Shown piece after piece: positions 11,601 to 23,559 of a DNA stretch of 64,000 nucleotides. The notes below the pieces were generated by a model. That model was not told where the DNA came from. It was given only the letters and a program-made list of their open reading frames with translations, and searched no databases. Positions within the stretch are counted from its first letter, which is position 1, and each line of letters begins with the position of its first letter. The translations under genes and the position numbers were made by a program. This DNA is from Datnioides undecimradiatus. Its lineage: Eukaryota > Chordata > Actinopteri > Lobotiformes > Datnioididae. Where the stretch lies: NCBI GenBank assembly GCA_008933995.1, contig WARS01000012.1:9411001-9475000 (forward strand), written 5' to 3'.

Positions 11601-14600
11601 TGTATTGTTTGCGGTCATTGAGTACTTGTTATGTTTTTTAAGGTGAAGAAGTGACTCTCCCTTCGGTTGTCACTCAAACATGGATGGAGATGATGGAGAT
11701 ATGGGACCACTAGAATGCAACACAGCTGCATCCAGTGGCCACGTGGAGGTGTGGGCCACTAGACCACTAAAGGCTGTTCATAGGGACTGAGGCTGCATAG
11801 CATTAGTCATTTGTGCTGCCAGCGGGTTCATTATGTCATCATAACCTTTCATTTGTTTGTTAATATGGTAAAAAAAACCCAAAACAAAACATATTGCTCC
11901 TTTTTGGATGGAGACATAATGGGAGCGTTTGTCAGCAGCCTGGTCGGAACAGGGAGGGCAGAGAAAGGGTTAAAAGGCTCCGGCTGCCTGATAATCCTCC
12001 ACCGTTAAAAGCCCTCCAGAAAGACGTGACGTGTGTGAGGTAATCAGTAAAAGATTCAAGTGTGCCAGAGAGTGTGTACACACACACACATACACACGGA
12101 CAACACACAGACAGGCACATGCACCACTGAATAGACAAAAAGGGAGGGAAAAGACTGAGCAGAGGAGGGAAGAAGAAGCGAATAAACACTCCTCCTCTCA
12201 CTCCTTCTCTTTTCTGTTTTTTCGCCCGGGCCGTTTCTCCTCTTCTTCTATCTCCCACTCCCTGCTGTGTCAATACAATGTGACAGAGATTTTCACTAGA
12301 GTTCCCTCTCAATAAAGCAAACACCCACATGGCTGATATGACCTTTTTCCTTTCTTCTCGGTCTTGTATTCCTCTGGTCTTCTTCTTGTTCTCGCCTTTT
12401 CTTCTTCTGTTGGTCATTGCAGTGTTTGCCGGCACTATAAGACCACCTTGTGAGACACATCTCCCTCTGCTTCTCACTTTCGCCTTGACCACACTGACAA
12501 GATTGCCCAGCTTTTCTATCCACACACACTGTGCCTGCGTTTTCCGTCTGCGATAACAAGAGTCATTTTGAAAAAATGCTGCTCTCAGGTTGTAGGAAGG
12601 AAAACTAGTGTTTGAGAAAACAGTCACCATCGCTGGTTGCTTACACCAATACTGCAGATAACACAGTCATTATATGGTCTACCGTCATGTGACTGCAAGA
12701 AAGGAGGCAGCACTTTGGAGGTTCAAAGTGGTGAATAGGAACTGAGCAGCTTTCCGTATCTGTTACTCATTCCCTCTTGTTCTCTGTTTTTTTGTAGATA
12801 TCAAAGGATTTGGATATTCCACATTAAACATATTCATTCAAATATTGTCATCACCATAATTCTCCCCTCCCTGGCTTGGATGGGCCAATCAGTCTCTGGC
12901 CAACGATCTTCAATTGCCCTCTGTGTCGCCGCATCAAGCATTCAGAATTTGGCATTTAGATGTTTAATTGACTGTCACTGATAATGGGATTGTGTTCATT
13001 CAACCAGGGTGCGACGAGTGGTGGCACAAAGCCTATGAAACTGTCAGAGAGAGAGAGAGGGAGGGGTAGAAAGAGAGACACTGACCCTCTTTCCCAAAAT
13101 ACACATTAAAATAAGCTAGTTAGACATCAGGGTAATGTTTAGGTGATACCTTTGTGTTATAAAATGTTCAGCAGCTTCAGCAGTAAAAGTTAGGGACTGT
13201 ATGCAAATTATTGTTATGGGGGTACGAGATGGAGGTAGGATCTCTTTCATTCTCCTTGAGAGCTTTTGTCCAACTCTTTAACTTTAGTTGCTAAGACCAA
13301 ATGTCAGTAAAACTCTTTATCTCTCCCTCTCCCCATCTGGAACCACAGCTCATTATTGTTTTATTGTGTTGTCATCTTACAGTTTGGACGATAGCCTGCC
13401 AGAACTTACTGTAACTGATTTGAAAGACATTCCAAAAGTTTTGTCGCACTAGAAATGAGCTGAACCACGGTTCAGTATTACTGAAACTGAAGCTTCCTCT
13501 CTGTTGGACTAAGGCGTGGCTTTTGGGTTCAGACCATAGTCCAGGAAAGGTTTTATATCAAACTTGTAATTTTAGTAAAATCTGGTCCAAAAAGGTGGTG
13601 TGTTCGAAAGAACGTCTCTGTCCACCCAAAACTTTTTGCGCAGCCCCTAAGCTCTTTGTTCATTATGGTGCATACATTTGAAGCTTCATTTCCTAACGTG
13701 GTAATTCATGCAGATACAACAGTAACACATTAACAGTGTTCCGCATTTTTGGTAAAACCTTAACCTTTAAATTGGTTTAATAGAGCATGTAGCTTACCTT
13801 TAGGCTTGATGTGAGTGCTACATATTTAAGCACTAAGTTTCCGATGATCGCTATTATCAATTTTTAATTAATTAACATTAAACAGGACCATCCTTTACCT
13901 CGTCTATGTCTGAATGTGAGGCAGATTTAAAGTTGTAAAGTATTTGTCCACAGATGCAAAGTTGAAGTACGCTAGACGAATGGTTCAGGCCCGTCTGCAC
14001 TACCTCAATTGTTTCAACTCTGCATGAAGCTCTGCATGTCTGTGGATGAGCTACCACAAAAAACCCATAAACACACAGTCAGCGTGTAGTCTGCTAACAC
14101 AGCTAACATCTGTGCAGTCGTTTTTCTCTGCCGTCACTCTGATCACAGTTTAACTTCCTCTAGCTCTTAGCATTTTAGTTGAATATTTCTGCTTTGATGT
14201 ATTTTGGGTCAGCGTTAGAGCTTCTGTGTTACTTGACGTCTTTGCACACACACAAAAGTTGAAAGCATGTGCTTGCTACACACTCACATACACACACAGC
14301 TCCATACCCACTGCAGTTTGCGGGTAGTTGGCCTCTTCCCCGCCACCTCCCAGAGGAACATAGATGTTAACAGGCATTGTTGGGGGGCTGAGCTGAGGGT
14401 GGTTTTTAATAGCTCATGATTACTCTGGAGAGGGGAGCCCATAATTACAACCACAAATGATTTCACGCCCCTCACCCCCATGATGTGCTCTGAACCTAAT
14501 CACAGGGAAGCACAGAAGGGGCGTAGCGGAGGAATTGGAGCCTCGACAAAAGAGGTTTCCCCTTTGTTTGCTGACAGGAAATCGAGAAAATGAAATTTCA

Positions 14601-15274
14601 CCAAGTAAATGTACTGTACCGCAGAGCAGAAAGAGTTCCTCCAAGTCTGCTGCACCTCTAACGTGCTGATCATAGGACCAAATACTCTCAGTGCAAGATT
14701 TAATGTTCTACATTTTCATCAGTTGGGCTTGTTTAAAGATAAATACAGTCTTCCACTACATGGCGTTTCGGCAGTGTAGACCAAGTGTAGACTCTCCCAT
14801 ACAATGATGCAATGGTTGAAATGAAAACACACGATGCAGAGAACACAGAGGATCAGAAACATTTTCATTTAAGCTCATTTATTGATGAGATGCTCCCCTT
14901 TTATCACACTCACAATAAAGACCCCCAATGTCCCAGACAAATCAGTGTGTCCCTGTCACTTGTGATAGTCTCCTTTTACCCCGTCAACATGTGTTTGTCA
15001 GCTTTTTTCTTTGGTTTTCTCTCGTACAGACTACTGACATCATCCTTTATTCTCTTCCCGAAAAGCTTGAGAAGCTTTATTTACCATCGCCCCATTTTGT
15101 TTGCTCCTTTCATCCATTAAACGTAGACCGGGGGGCTTCCAAACAAATCATTATGACACACTGAGGGACAACATGGGCACTCGCTGCGTTGTAGTAAGAA
15201 GGTTTAAAGTCATTTTTTTAAAATAACCCGTTGTGATCTTGACCTTGGTGTCCACATATATGGCTACAGTCTTC

Positions 15275-15298
15275 CACACACACACACACACACACACC
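15275..15298. repeat. (CA)n microsatellite
   Basis: A CA tract of 24 bases. Confidence 0.9.
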
Positions 15299-15373
15299 TT
15301 CACATGCTTTGATGCAGCCTAACAATCGACCTGAGTTAGCATTCTGCCCACACATCTCTTTTGCCCAGCCCAT

Positions 15374-15394
15374 GCCAGCCAGCCAGCCAGCCAG
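15374..15394. repeat. Short (CCAG)n tandem repeat
   Basis: About five tandem CCAG units, short and intergenic. Confidence 0.8.
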
Positions 15395-18300
15395 ACACAC
15401 AAACACATAATAGCCAGACTACATGTCCTTAATGGAGGCGCAGACAAACAGAGGAATGCTGGGGAGAGGACGGTGCAAACCGTACGTCTGCCCACATCAG
15501 CCAGCCCTGAATAGAGATTGGCCAGGAACGCGTAAACTGGCCCTGCAGGAGTAAAACAGTTAAATGGGGCTTCTCTTCTTCTTCTTCTCTTTTCATTGTC
15601 CGACTCTTAAGACTGAAAGAGAAAATGCTGGAACGTGAACAAGTGTCTGACGCTTACCCAAAGCATTAACATTTACTTACATTACGTTTACATTTTAGGG
15701 GTATTTAGCATGCAACAGTAAAGCAGGGTTGCGTTTCTTGACCAATAGAAGAAAGAAACCAATACTCTGAGCTTGAACAGTTGCTCCCAAACATTTGGTC
15801 TTTTGTTTTTGCCCCAACAGCGTCAATTTATCAGTGTCAAGCATTTATCCAACAGCTATCAATTATCAAAAAGTTTATCAAGAGTTTAGAGAATGGAGAA
15901 ACCTCCATTACTTTTGTCTAACTAATCCAGATATTGTCATTAATGTTCATTTTAGCCAATTTAACCATTTCTCTATAACACAATTTATCAAATCCTTTTA
16001 TGTATATCATACATAGTTTTTATAAGCTATTTCAACCCTATAAGCGTGCACGCCCCCTTGCTAACTAATTTTCATGCTAGTTACTTTGCAACATGTAGTG
16101 TCCAGGTGACGGAGCTGACTCATTGTGTCGCTTTTTAAAATCATAATTTATATTTCTTCAAATCAAAGATGCCCTGCAGTTTTCTCACTTGCCTCCTGGA
16201 AACTGCAGCGGTAATCCATGAGGAATGGCACGAGCCAAACATACCACTATAAGATTGAAATACTCCTATAAAACACACTCAGGCCTGAGCTGTCAACAAA
16301 CTGCTGAAATTAACAGATCATTCGAAGCAGTTTAGCTCCAGATCGCTGCTGCAATCACAGGCATAATTCTGATATTTACTAGGACGCATCGGGTTTTTCA
16401 AGCACTGGGTATCTAATCTGGAGCAACATGCTTTGTTTCCTGCGGTAAAACCCAAGAAACATTTCATCTCACATTTACCTCATTAATATTTCCCCTAATG
16501 ATGCTCTGCAGCCTCAGTGTTGGAGGCGCCCCAGCTGTCTCCTTCAGTAGAAGAGTAAACAAGCTGAGAGCTCTCTGCAGCCACAGACACAGATCGCCGC
16601 GGCCTGTTACTCTCCCTGCCACTAATTGACCATCGGCCAAAGGACAAACCTCAGCCCCTCTGCTGGGTCCCTCCCCCGCTCCCTCTCATCCTCCCTTTGT
16701 GCACATCTCCCCTCACTGCTACCTGTTTCTCACACATCCCAGTCTTTTACCCGCTGTCTCTAAATGTTTCAGTTCCTCCATCCACATCTTACCTCCCCTC
16801 ATTTCACTCGCTTTCTTTCATTTCATCTTCTTCTCTTCTGCCGCCTCCCTCTGTCTGCCAGAGCTGTCTGCAGTCTTGCATAATTAGCTGGACGGAGCTG
16901 CTGTGGGTCTGGTCCAGGTCTGGCTCAGGCTCAACCCGGCTCATTACAGAGAATACGCCTGTCTGTCCGGCCTCCTCCTCTTCCTCTGCCTCTCTTTGCT
17001 CTCTGGGTCTGTACGGGGTGAGTGTGTGGACTCGGATGGTGAAAAGACACAACTGAGTGTCTCTGGGATCAAAGAACAGAGACAGTCCCTTTTCAGATAT
17101 TTGTCCAATGTATGACACAGTTGTTGGGTCTTTAAAAAAATCATTTAGGAGAAACCGTGACATTAAATGTTCATAGTAAAATACAACTAGTAAAAGTAGT
17201 TGCCAGCCAATCGTAAAAGGAATCAGCTTTTTAAAAATATTTTACTCTGACTTTAATCTTTGCTCTTTTTATTTTTTTTTCCTGCAAAGTGTCCAACCAC
17301 GCATGGAGCGCTTTGATGCAGACCGAGAAACAACAGCTGTGTCTTTTTCATGGCATCACAGTGGACTTCTGTGTCATGTTAAGGAGGCCAGCCCAGAACA
17401 ATTAGAACTTGTCTCTCTCTTCATTCACGACTGCTCACCCCTGACTGTCGGCATGTTGCTTTCAAATCCACTTTACTGGCGAGACCACAGCTGAGGCAAA
17501 GAAAACGTATGCTTTGCTTTCTATTCAGAGAGCGCTGGCTGCGCGGTGCTACTGCTGCTCACGATGATCAATTGTGTCTAAATCATGAATTGCAGTGGGT
17601 GCACAAGCAACTCACGTACTAAAGAAAAGTGAACCTTACAGACGCAGCAGATGAGATATACAAGGCAGTGCCGACATAAATAATATACTACAACTATGCA
17701 TTGAAAACACAAGAATTACTCTGGTGTGGCTCCATTGTCTGAGCGTTCAATCAGTCTGGAAAATGACAAGGCTCGAAGGAGAACAAGAGCTCGTCAGACA
17801 ATGACAGGTCGGTTACATAAGCTGTCTAACCGAAGGACTTTTGTTCAGAACAGGTGAACTTATTCTTATGGTCTCCAGCAGCAGATGTAATCCATATTTA
17901 TTATTAAAGCCCCCCCCCCTCCTCTAAGTATTTCTTCTTCTTACTGTATTTGGATGTTTGATCTTCACCATGCAGAATGATGTATGAGTTTGGCACCTTT
18001 AGGCTATTTTCACATCTGCCAAACAGGGAAAATCTGTCTCTTGTTCACCTTAAATCTCAGGTTTACAGGTGCAGTATTTTGAGAGATCACAGCGCGCCAA
18101 TCGTGCCCCAATAAACAACTTTACTCACGGTCTACACAGGTGCACCAGTGGCTGTACAGCGAACGAGGAGCCATTTTATGTTCAGCAGTTAGAACCTTGA
18201 AATGAACAAAATACTGTATGCACAGATTAAAGATTTTTTTTAATGGGGGAGAAGAAGTAAATGAGTTTCCAAAAAAAAAAACAAATTAGAGTATTTTTAT

Positions 18301-18479
18301 GTATCTTAAAATATATTTGCTGTGAGATTTGCTGTGTTAATAGTTAGGATGCACATGCCCACATCTGCACTTGGTCACCGTTAATGTCAGTGTTAGGCAG
18401 CTCATACCAACCTCATGTGAACAATCAAGGAAATGTTGGTCCATTAGTTTAGCCCAGACTTAATTAGTTCAGCATCTGC

Positions 18480-18646
18480 ATCGTCTATTGGCTGCATTAC
18501 TACAGCCTATATACCTATACTTTCTGTACATAATACTACTCTCTTGCACTACTGGTTAGATGCTAACTGCATTTCATTGGCTTTGTACCTGTACATTGCA
18601 CAATGACAATAAAGTTGGATCTAATCTAATCTAATCTGATCTAATC
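18480..18646 (+). mobile_element. L2-like LINE 3' end with (ATCTA)n tail
   Basis: The segment carries the hallmarks of a fish L2/CR1-type LINE 3' terminus. A CTTGCACTACTGGTTAGATG block (18,543 on) leads into GTACATTGCACAATGACAAT, then AAAG, then a tail of repeated ATCTA units (18,618-18,646). The AATGACAATAAAG plus short tandem tail is how such elements end. Only the 3' end is present, as expected for 5'-truncated retrotransposition. No coding sequence remains. Confidence 0.65.
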
Positions 18647-18649
18647 ACT

Positions 18650-19010
18650 GTGGAATTCTGTATAAACATTCGGGGTCTCCAGAGGGTGCATCCCAGCTGT
18701 TTTGATGATCCCGTGAATTTCATCAGCAGCAGGTCAAAAGGTTCAAACGTCCACTTAAATATCTCAGCATCTGTCAGATGGATTGACTGAAACTTTGTAC
18801 ACATTCAAGGTTGCCAGGGGATATATCCCAATAACACCAGTGATCGCCAGTGGTGCCACCATGAGGTTGATTGTTTACAGTAAAATGCCTTGACAGCTAT
18901 TGTATGCACTGTTATGGCATTTGGAACAGTGTTTACCACCGGTTGAATTGTAATAATTGAAGTTCCTCTGACTTTTCCACTTGCACCAACCTTCAGTAAA
19001 CTTTTTCTGG
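18650..19010 (+). repeat. Dispersed teleost repeat, copy 1
   Basis: The segment contains degenerate repeating phrases such as CAGATGGATTGACTGAAA, CCAGGGGATATATCCCAATA and GTGCCACCATGAGGTTGAT. The same phrases, in inverted orientation and diverged, occur at 62,820-63,010. It follows directly on the LINE tail ending at 18,646. The element is old and non-coding, and its class is not determined. Confidence 0.6.
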
Positions 19011-20114
19011 TCCTTTGGTTTGTGGCCAAAAAAACCTGCAAAACTAATGACATTTCCATCCGCCTCACCTTTACTTTCTGTACTGAAAAGTCCTGAAATT
19101 GTGTAACAAGTGTCAAAAAGAGAGCCAGGAGAGAAGTTTTATCCCTGGCTCTTGTCTCAGCTCTGCACAGCTGGCCAATCGTCACGAAGTGTGCGAATGT
19201 TGGAAACTTAAGAAATCATCAGACACTGTGTCCCTTGCTGTGAGATAATTACTCAGTTTTTAGATCTTGGATCAGTCGATGCATTTATCAGGCAAACGGC
19301 GTGTGAATTTGGGTTAAAGTTTGATGAGCGATGCAGCTCGATGCTGAACATTCAAAAGTAGAACGATCTACCCAAGGGTGCGTGACAATTTCAGGTCACA
19401 CCAAGGTTACATTTTGTTCGATCACTAATTGGCCATGAAGGGCACAGTGCACCATTAGGGACAACGTGTTTACTCCCATCTTGTTTTTTTGTCTCAAGTT
19501 ATTCCGTCTTCTGCTGATACCTGTGGACATTCTCTGAAATCTATTATAGTATACTATGTGATTATATTTGCATGATCTGCGTCATTAGATTCTACTTCTT
19601 TTGTATCTATTACAGCTCATTGTATATTCTGTGTTACAACCTCAAATTACTTAACTTACATTAGCTTGCAGTTTATTTAATCAAAGGGGTCTCCTCTTTG
19701 CTGTGTCTCTGTTCATCGTATCATATGCACATCTCCCCTTGTTGCATCACCTCTGCTCATACTGGCTCATTTTGCTTCCAGCGTTGGTCCCTCCAGTATC
19801 TTCCTTTCTCTCAATTACCTCTTCTATCTCTCTCATAACCCCCCGACTCTTATTTTCTCCGACTCATTTACAACTCTCAATCGTGTCTTCACCCCATGGT
19901 GCAGCCTCTCATCTTCCTCCACTCTGTCATGTCCGCGCTGTTCTTTCCTCACCTCTCCCACCATCTCCATCTCCCTCGGAGGCTCTCTATCTCTTTCTCT
20001 CTCTGTTCTATCGCTTTTTTCCCCTTCACCTTTTCCCAGCAGAGTTCTTGGATCGGTTTGTTCTCCAGTGGCTAATTTGACTGTTCTACTTGCCAACCTA
20101 GCAGCGGGAGCTCA

Positions 20115-20119
20115 GTGTA

Positions 20120-20159
<40 letters not shown>

Positions 20160-20160
20160 T
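20115..20160. repeat. (GT)n microsatellite
   Basis: A GT tract with GTAT interruptions, about 46 bases. Confidence 0.93.
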
Positions 20161-23100
20161 GCATGCTGCACTTCTCCCCTGCCAGCTGCTGTTATACAAC
20201 ACTAGTTCTTGTCGCTACACACAAACACCTCACTTGCCAGCAAATATGCACACATGCACACACACACATACACACACAAAATCACAGGCTTAATGTGGGT
20301 CATCATGTTTTTTGTCACTGTTTCATTCATGCACTCGACTGTTTACATGGATGTGTGCAGGCTTCTGCTCTACCAGCGTCACCATGTGAGCTGGAAAGCT
20401 ACTTTAACTGATGTTACTCTGTGCTGTGTGTGTATGTGAGCTCAGCGCTGGCGAAGATGGTGATGTGCAGTTTAAACTCTATATACGTCTCCTCCTCCAG
20501 TGGCTCTCGACATGACAGACAGGCAGACGGGCGTGAAGTTAAAGCAAAGCAGCGATTGGTTCCAGCGAGCAGAGTCTAATCAGCACATCAAGCGTGAGGT
20601 CCTTAAGTGGCTCTGAAAAGAGGGGACGCGCACAAGTGAAATGCATATGTATCTCTCGACTCAAATCACATGCAAATGCACAGTTAAATATTGAAGTCCA
20701 CACGCAAATGCATTTAACAGACACATACATGCTGATAGCTCTCATCTTGATCAAATGGGACTGCTTTGAACTCAGAGCAGCAGAGCACATGATGTGCTAA
20801 CAGTCTGATGTGCTAAGCACATATCCGCACAGCGTCACACACATACACAAATACACACAGCTCATATGAGCCTGTTACCTTACCTGTCAGAGGCAGGTGT
20901 GGTCTCCGTGGACCCAATCAGTTTTAATTAACCCCTTGTGGTGGATTGGCGGTGGGGGAGGGGTGTGGGAGAGAGAGAGGAGTGAGACAGGAGAAGGAGA
21001 GAGGAGAACAAGACAAGCGAGGGAAAGGGAAATTTCTGCTTGTCATTGCAGGAGACATGGGCGAGAGAGGGGAATTAGCAGGAAAAAAGCAAATAACAGC
21101 CACGTCTCTTATATGTCAATGAGAAGACGATTACAGAACACGTGTGTAAGTTTAGCCTTGAAGCTTTCGAGTATAAAGGTTTTTACACTTATGAATTCTG
21201 CATTTTTTAATGTAAATTTGAATGAATTTACAAAGACTATTGAATGCTGCTTATTGAAATCCCTTATCAAATCTTCATAGGTCACTCAGTATTATATCTA
21301 AACTATAACACATTCTGCTCTGCTGAAAGGTTGTTGGGCTTTCACCACATATTTAATCTCTGCTCGGTGACACTGTAAACCCTGTCCTGGCTTATTTTTC
21401 TTATTGCTACGAGAGGAAAAGGCATTTGCTCCTCACCATTCTGCAGCTGCAGAAGTCCTACATGCTTAAATAAAAACAACCCAGTTTAAATGATATGAAT
21501 TTGCCAGTTTTTCTGAGTGCATGATTACCATCCTGGAACTGGATCCAAATCAGAAGCAGCTATTGGAGCCCGTCCCTCGCTCTGGGCCAAATTTTTCTTT
21601 GAGTAAAAATCATCCTGTTTTCCATCCAAGTTGTTGACTTCGGCTTTTCAACTGGACTTCACATTAAATCTCATTAAATCCTTAAATATCTACTCATCAC
21701 AGCATATGCACTGTAAAAACCTTACCATACCTTAAAAAGCATCATTACATGGATGTATTTATGACCCTCATAGAAGCATAGCCACACATTCTTGAATGAT
21801 CATGGATGATCTGCAAGGTGTACAAAATGGAAATTCGCTATTACTGCGCACCATCAATTGCATATGCCATCCTTCTATAAAGTCAGAAGTCTGTTGGACA
21901 TGGGTTTACTGGTCATTTTACCAGAGAAAGATTTTCACTTAATTAAGAAACAGCGAAATTGTTTCCATGCCCAAGGTTACGCTTCACAACCATAAAACTG
22001 AAGCCTAAGAAATAAATATAAATTTTAGCTAAAATCACACTGCAGGCTGTGATTTGAAGTTCACCAGTTTGGTTAAATTACAACTAGTTTGTTGTCTACA
22101 CGTCATAGGCTGGCAAAATGCACCAGAATGTCCATTTACTAGCTGTTCTGAAGCTTTTGATCATGTCCTATGATCTTTTTAGCGGTTGTAATTGAACTGT
22201 AAAGAGACAAGTATCAGTACAGATCGATGTTTTAGATGGGATACTGATTACTCATATGGTGAATTGTGTGTCCACGATATGTGAATATTAGCCAGTAACA
22301 CAAACAATTCCCGATATCAGTCAAGCCCTACTGATGTAGCCTTGAGCTGCTAGACTCAAGCTGAGACGAGGAATAAAAAGTATGTACAAATCAAATAAGT
22401 AAACAGTTCTGATGAGTGAAATCTCTCCAAATGATTAATCAATGGTAATTATACAATGTAAAATGTTGAAAATTACATTTAATTGTACAACAAAGAATTC
22501 TTGCAGGTGAAAGCGTGTGACTGCACTTTGGCTCAATGCCCTCACTCTGCTTTGTCTGTGGCGATGGATGACAGTAAAGGAAAAACCTGAATAAACGACC
22601 CTTAATGAATGCAGAGGCTTCCGCAAAGTGCATATTTGCTATTTCAGTCATGAATCTGAACCCAGTCAGACAGATAAAGGTGATTTTGGAGCAGACGGTT
22701 AACACTCACCAACGCCATTATTGAAACCGTTCTTACTGAAACACTTTGTGTTGGTTTCCTTCAGTATGTCGGCTGCATGCACCTTCGCTGATGAATGAAG
22801 CCAACACAAAAGGCAGAGTGAGCCTGACATTGACACGATGACAGCCGGTGTTTGTGTTGTGTCTTTTTCACACACCTCCAAGACACGCACCCTCACCAAC
22901 ACATTGACCTCGCATCCATTATTGAAAGCCTGCTGGTAGGTGCAACCAAGGCCCAGTAGATAAGGTGTCGCTCTGCAGTCATCCTTATGTAATCAGAGGT
23001 GATTTCCTGAGAAGACCGGGGTGAGGTCATGGCCAGTAAACAGACATTGGTTTTCTAGCCATGCAAATACAAGTTTCACGGTTAAAGAAACTGTTTACAG

Positions 23101-23520
23101 TGCAGGCTGTGACCCTCACCTCTAGCTTGGAGATGAAAACTTGTTTTTTGTTGTTATTATGTACAGTGTATTAAAAGACATTCATATGTCAACCTTATGA
23201 GCTTATGTGAGACAGCTGTGCATAATTGCATGTTTCTGTTATGACATCTGTTTATCACTTCACTGCACAAATAGAGGAAGGAGGTGAGGTTGAGCTAGCT
23301 AATGAGGAGAAGCTGGATTCCAAATGTACTGATGTGCATGTATCCTGTATGTGTCTTTGTGTGTGTTTTGTCTGAGAACCCCCCTGCATTCGTACGTGAA
23401 AGTGTATGTGTGTATAGCTCCCCCGGTGTGCCAAATGCCCCACTGCTTCACAAAGCAAATCGCAGCTAATCAAATAAGAGCCCTCAGCAGAGCACAGACA
23501 TAGGGAGAAGAATGGAGGAG

Positions 23521-23523
<3 letters not shown>

Positions 23524-23558
<35 letters not shown>
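23524..23558. repeat. (TG)n microsatellite
   Basis: A pure TG tract of about 35 bases. Confidence 0.95.

Positions 23559-23559
<1 letters not shown>

Larger units (their letters stand above)
5813..18479. other. Long gene-free stretch with conserved-looking blocks
   Basis: I find no supportable exon, RNA gene or intact mobile element in this 12.7 kb. Several blocks differ from their surroundings in being free of simple repeats and rich in homeodomain-, POU- or CCAAT-like sites: about 6730-6990, 7531-7950, 8690-8900, 9660-9800, 10640-10960, 12840-13030 and 16480-16660. These resemble vertebrate conserved non-coding elements, but conservation cannot be tested here. Microsatellites occur near 8601, 12,075 and 15,275. 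The longest open frame (232 codons, minus strand, 11,932-12,630) has no recognisable domain and low-complexity content. Confidence 0.5.

Noticed and set aside
11932..12630. Minus-strand 232-codon open frame
   Set aside because: It has Arg/Lys- and Cys/Val-repeat low-complexity content partly from a CA tract, no recognisable domain and no splice or start context.
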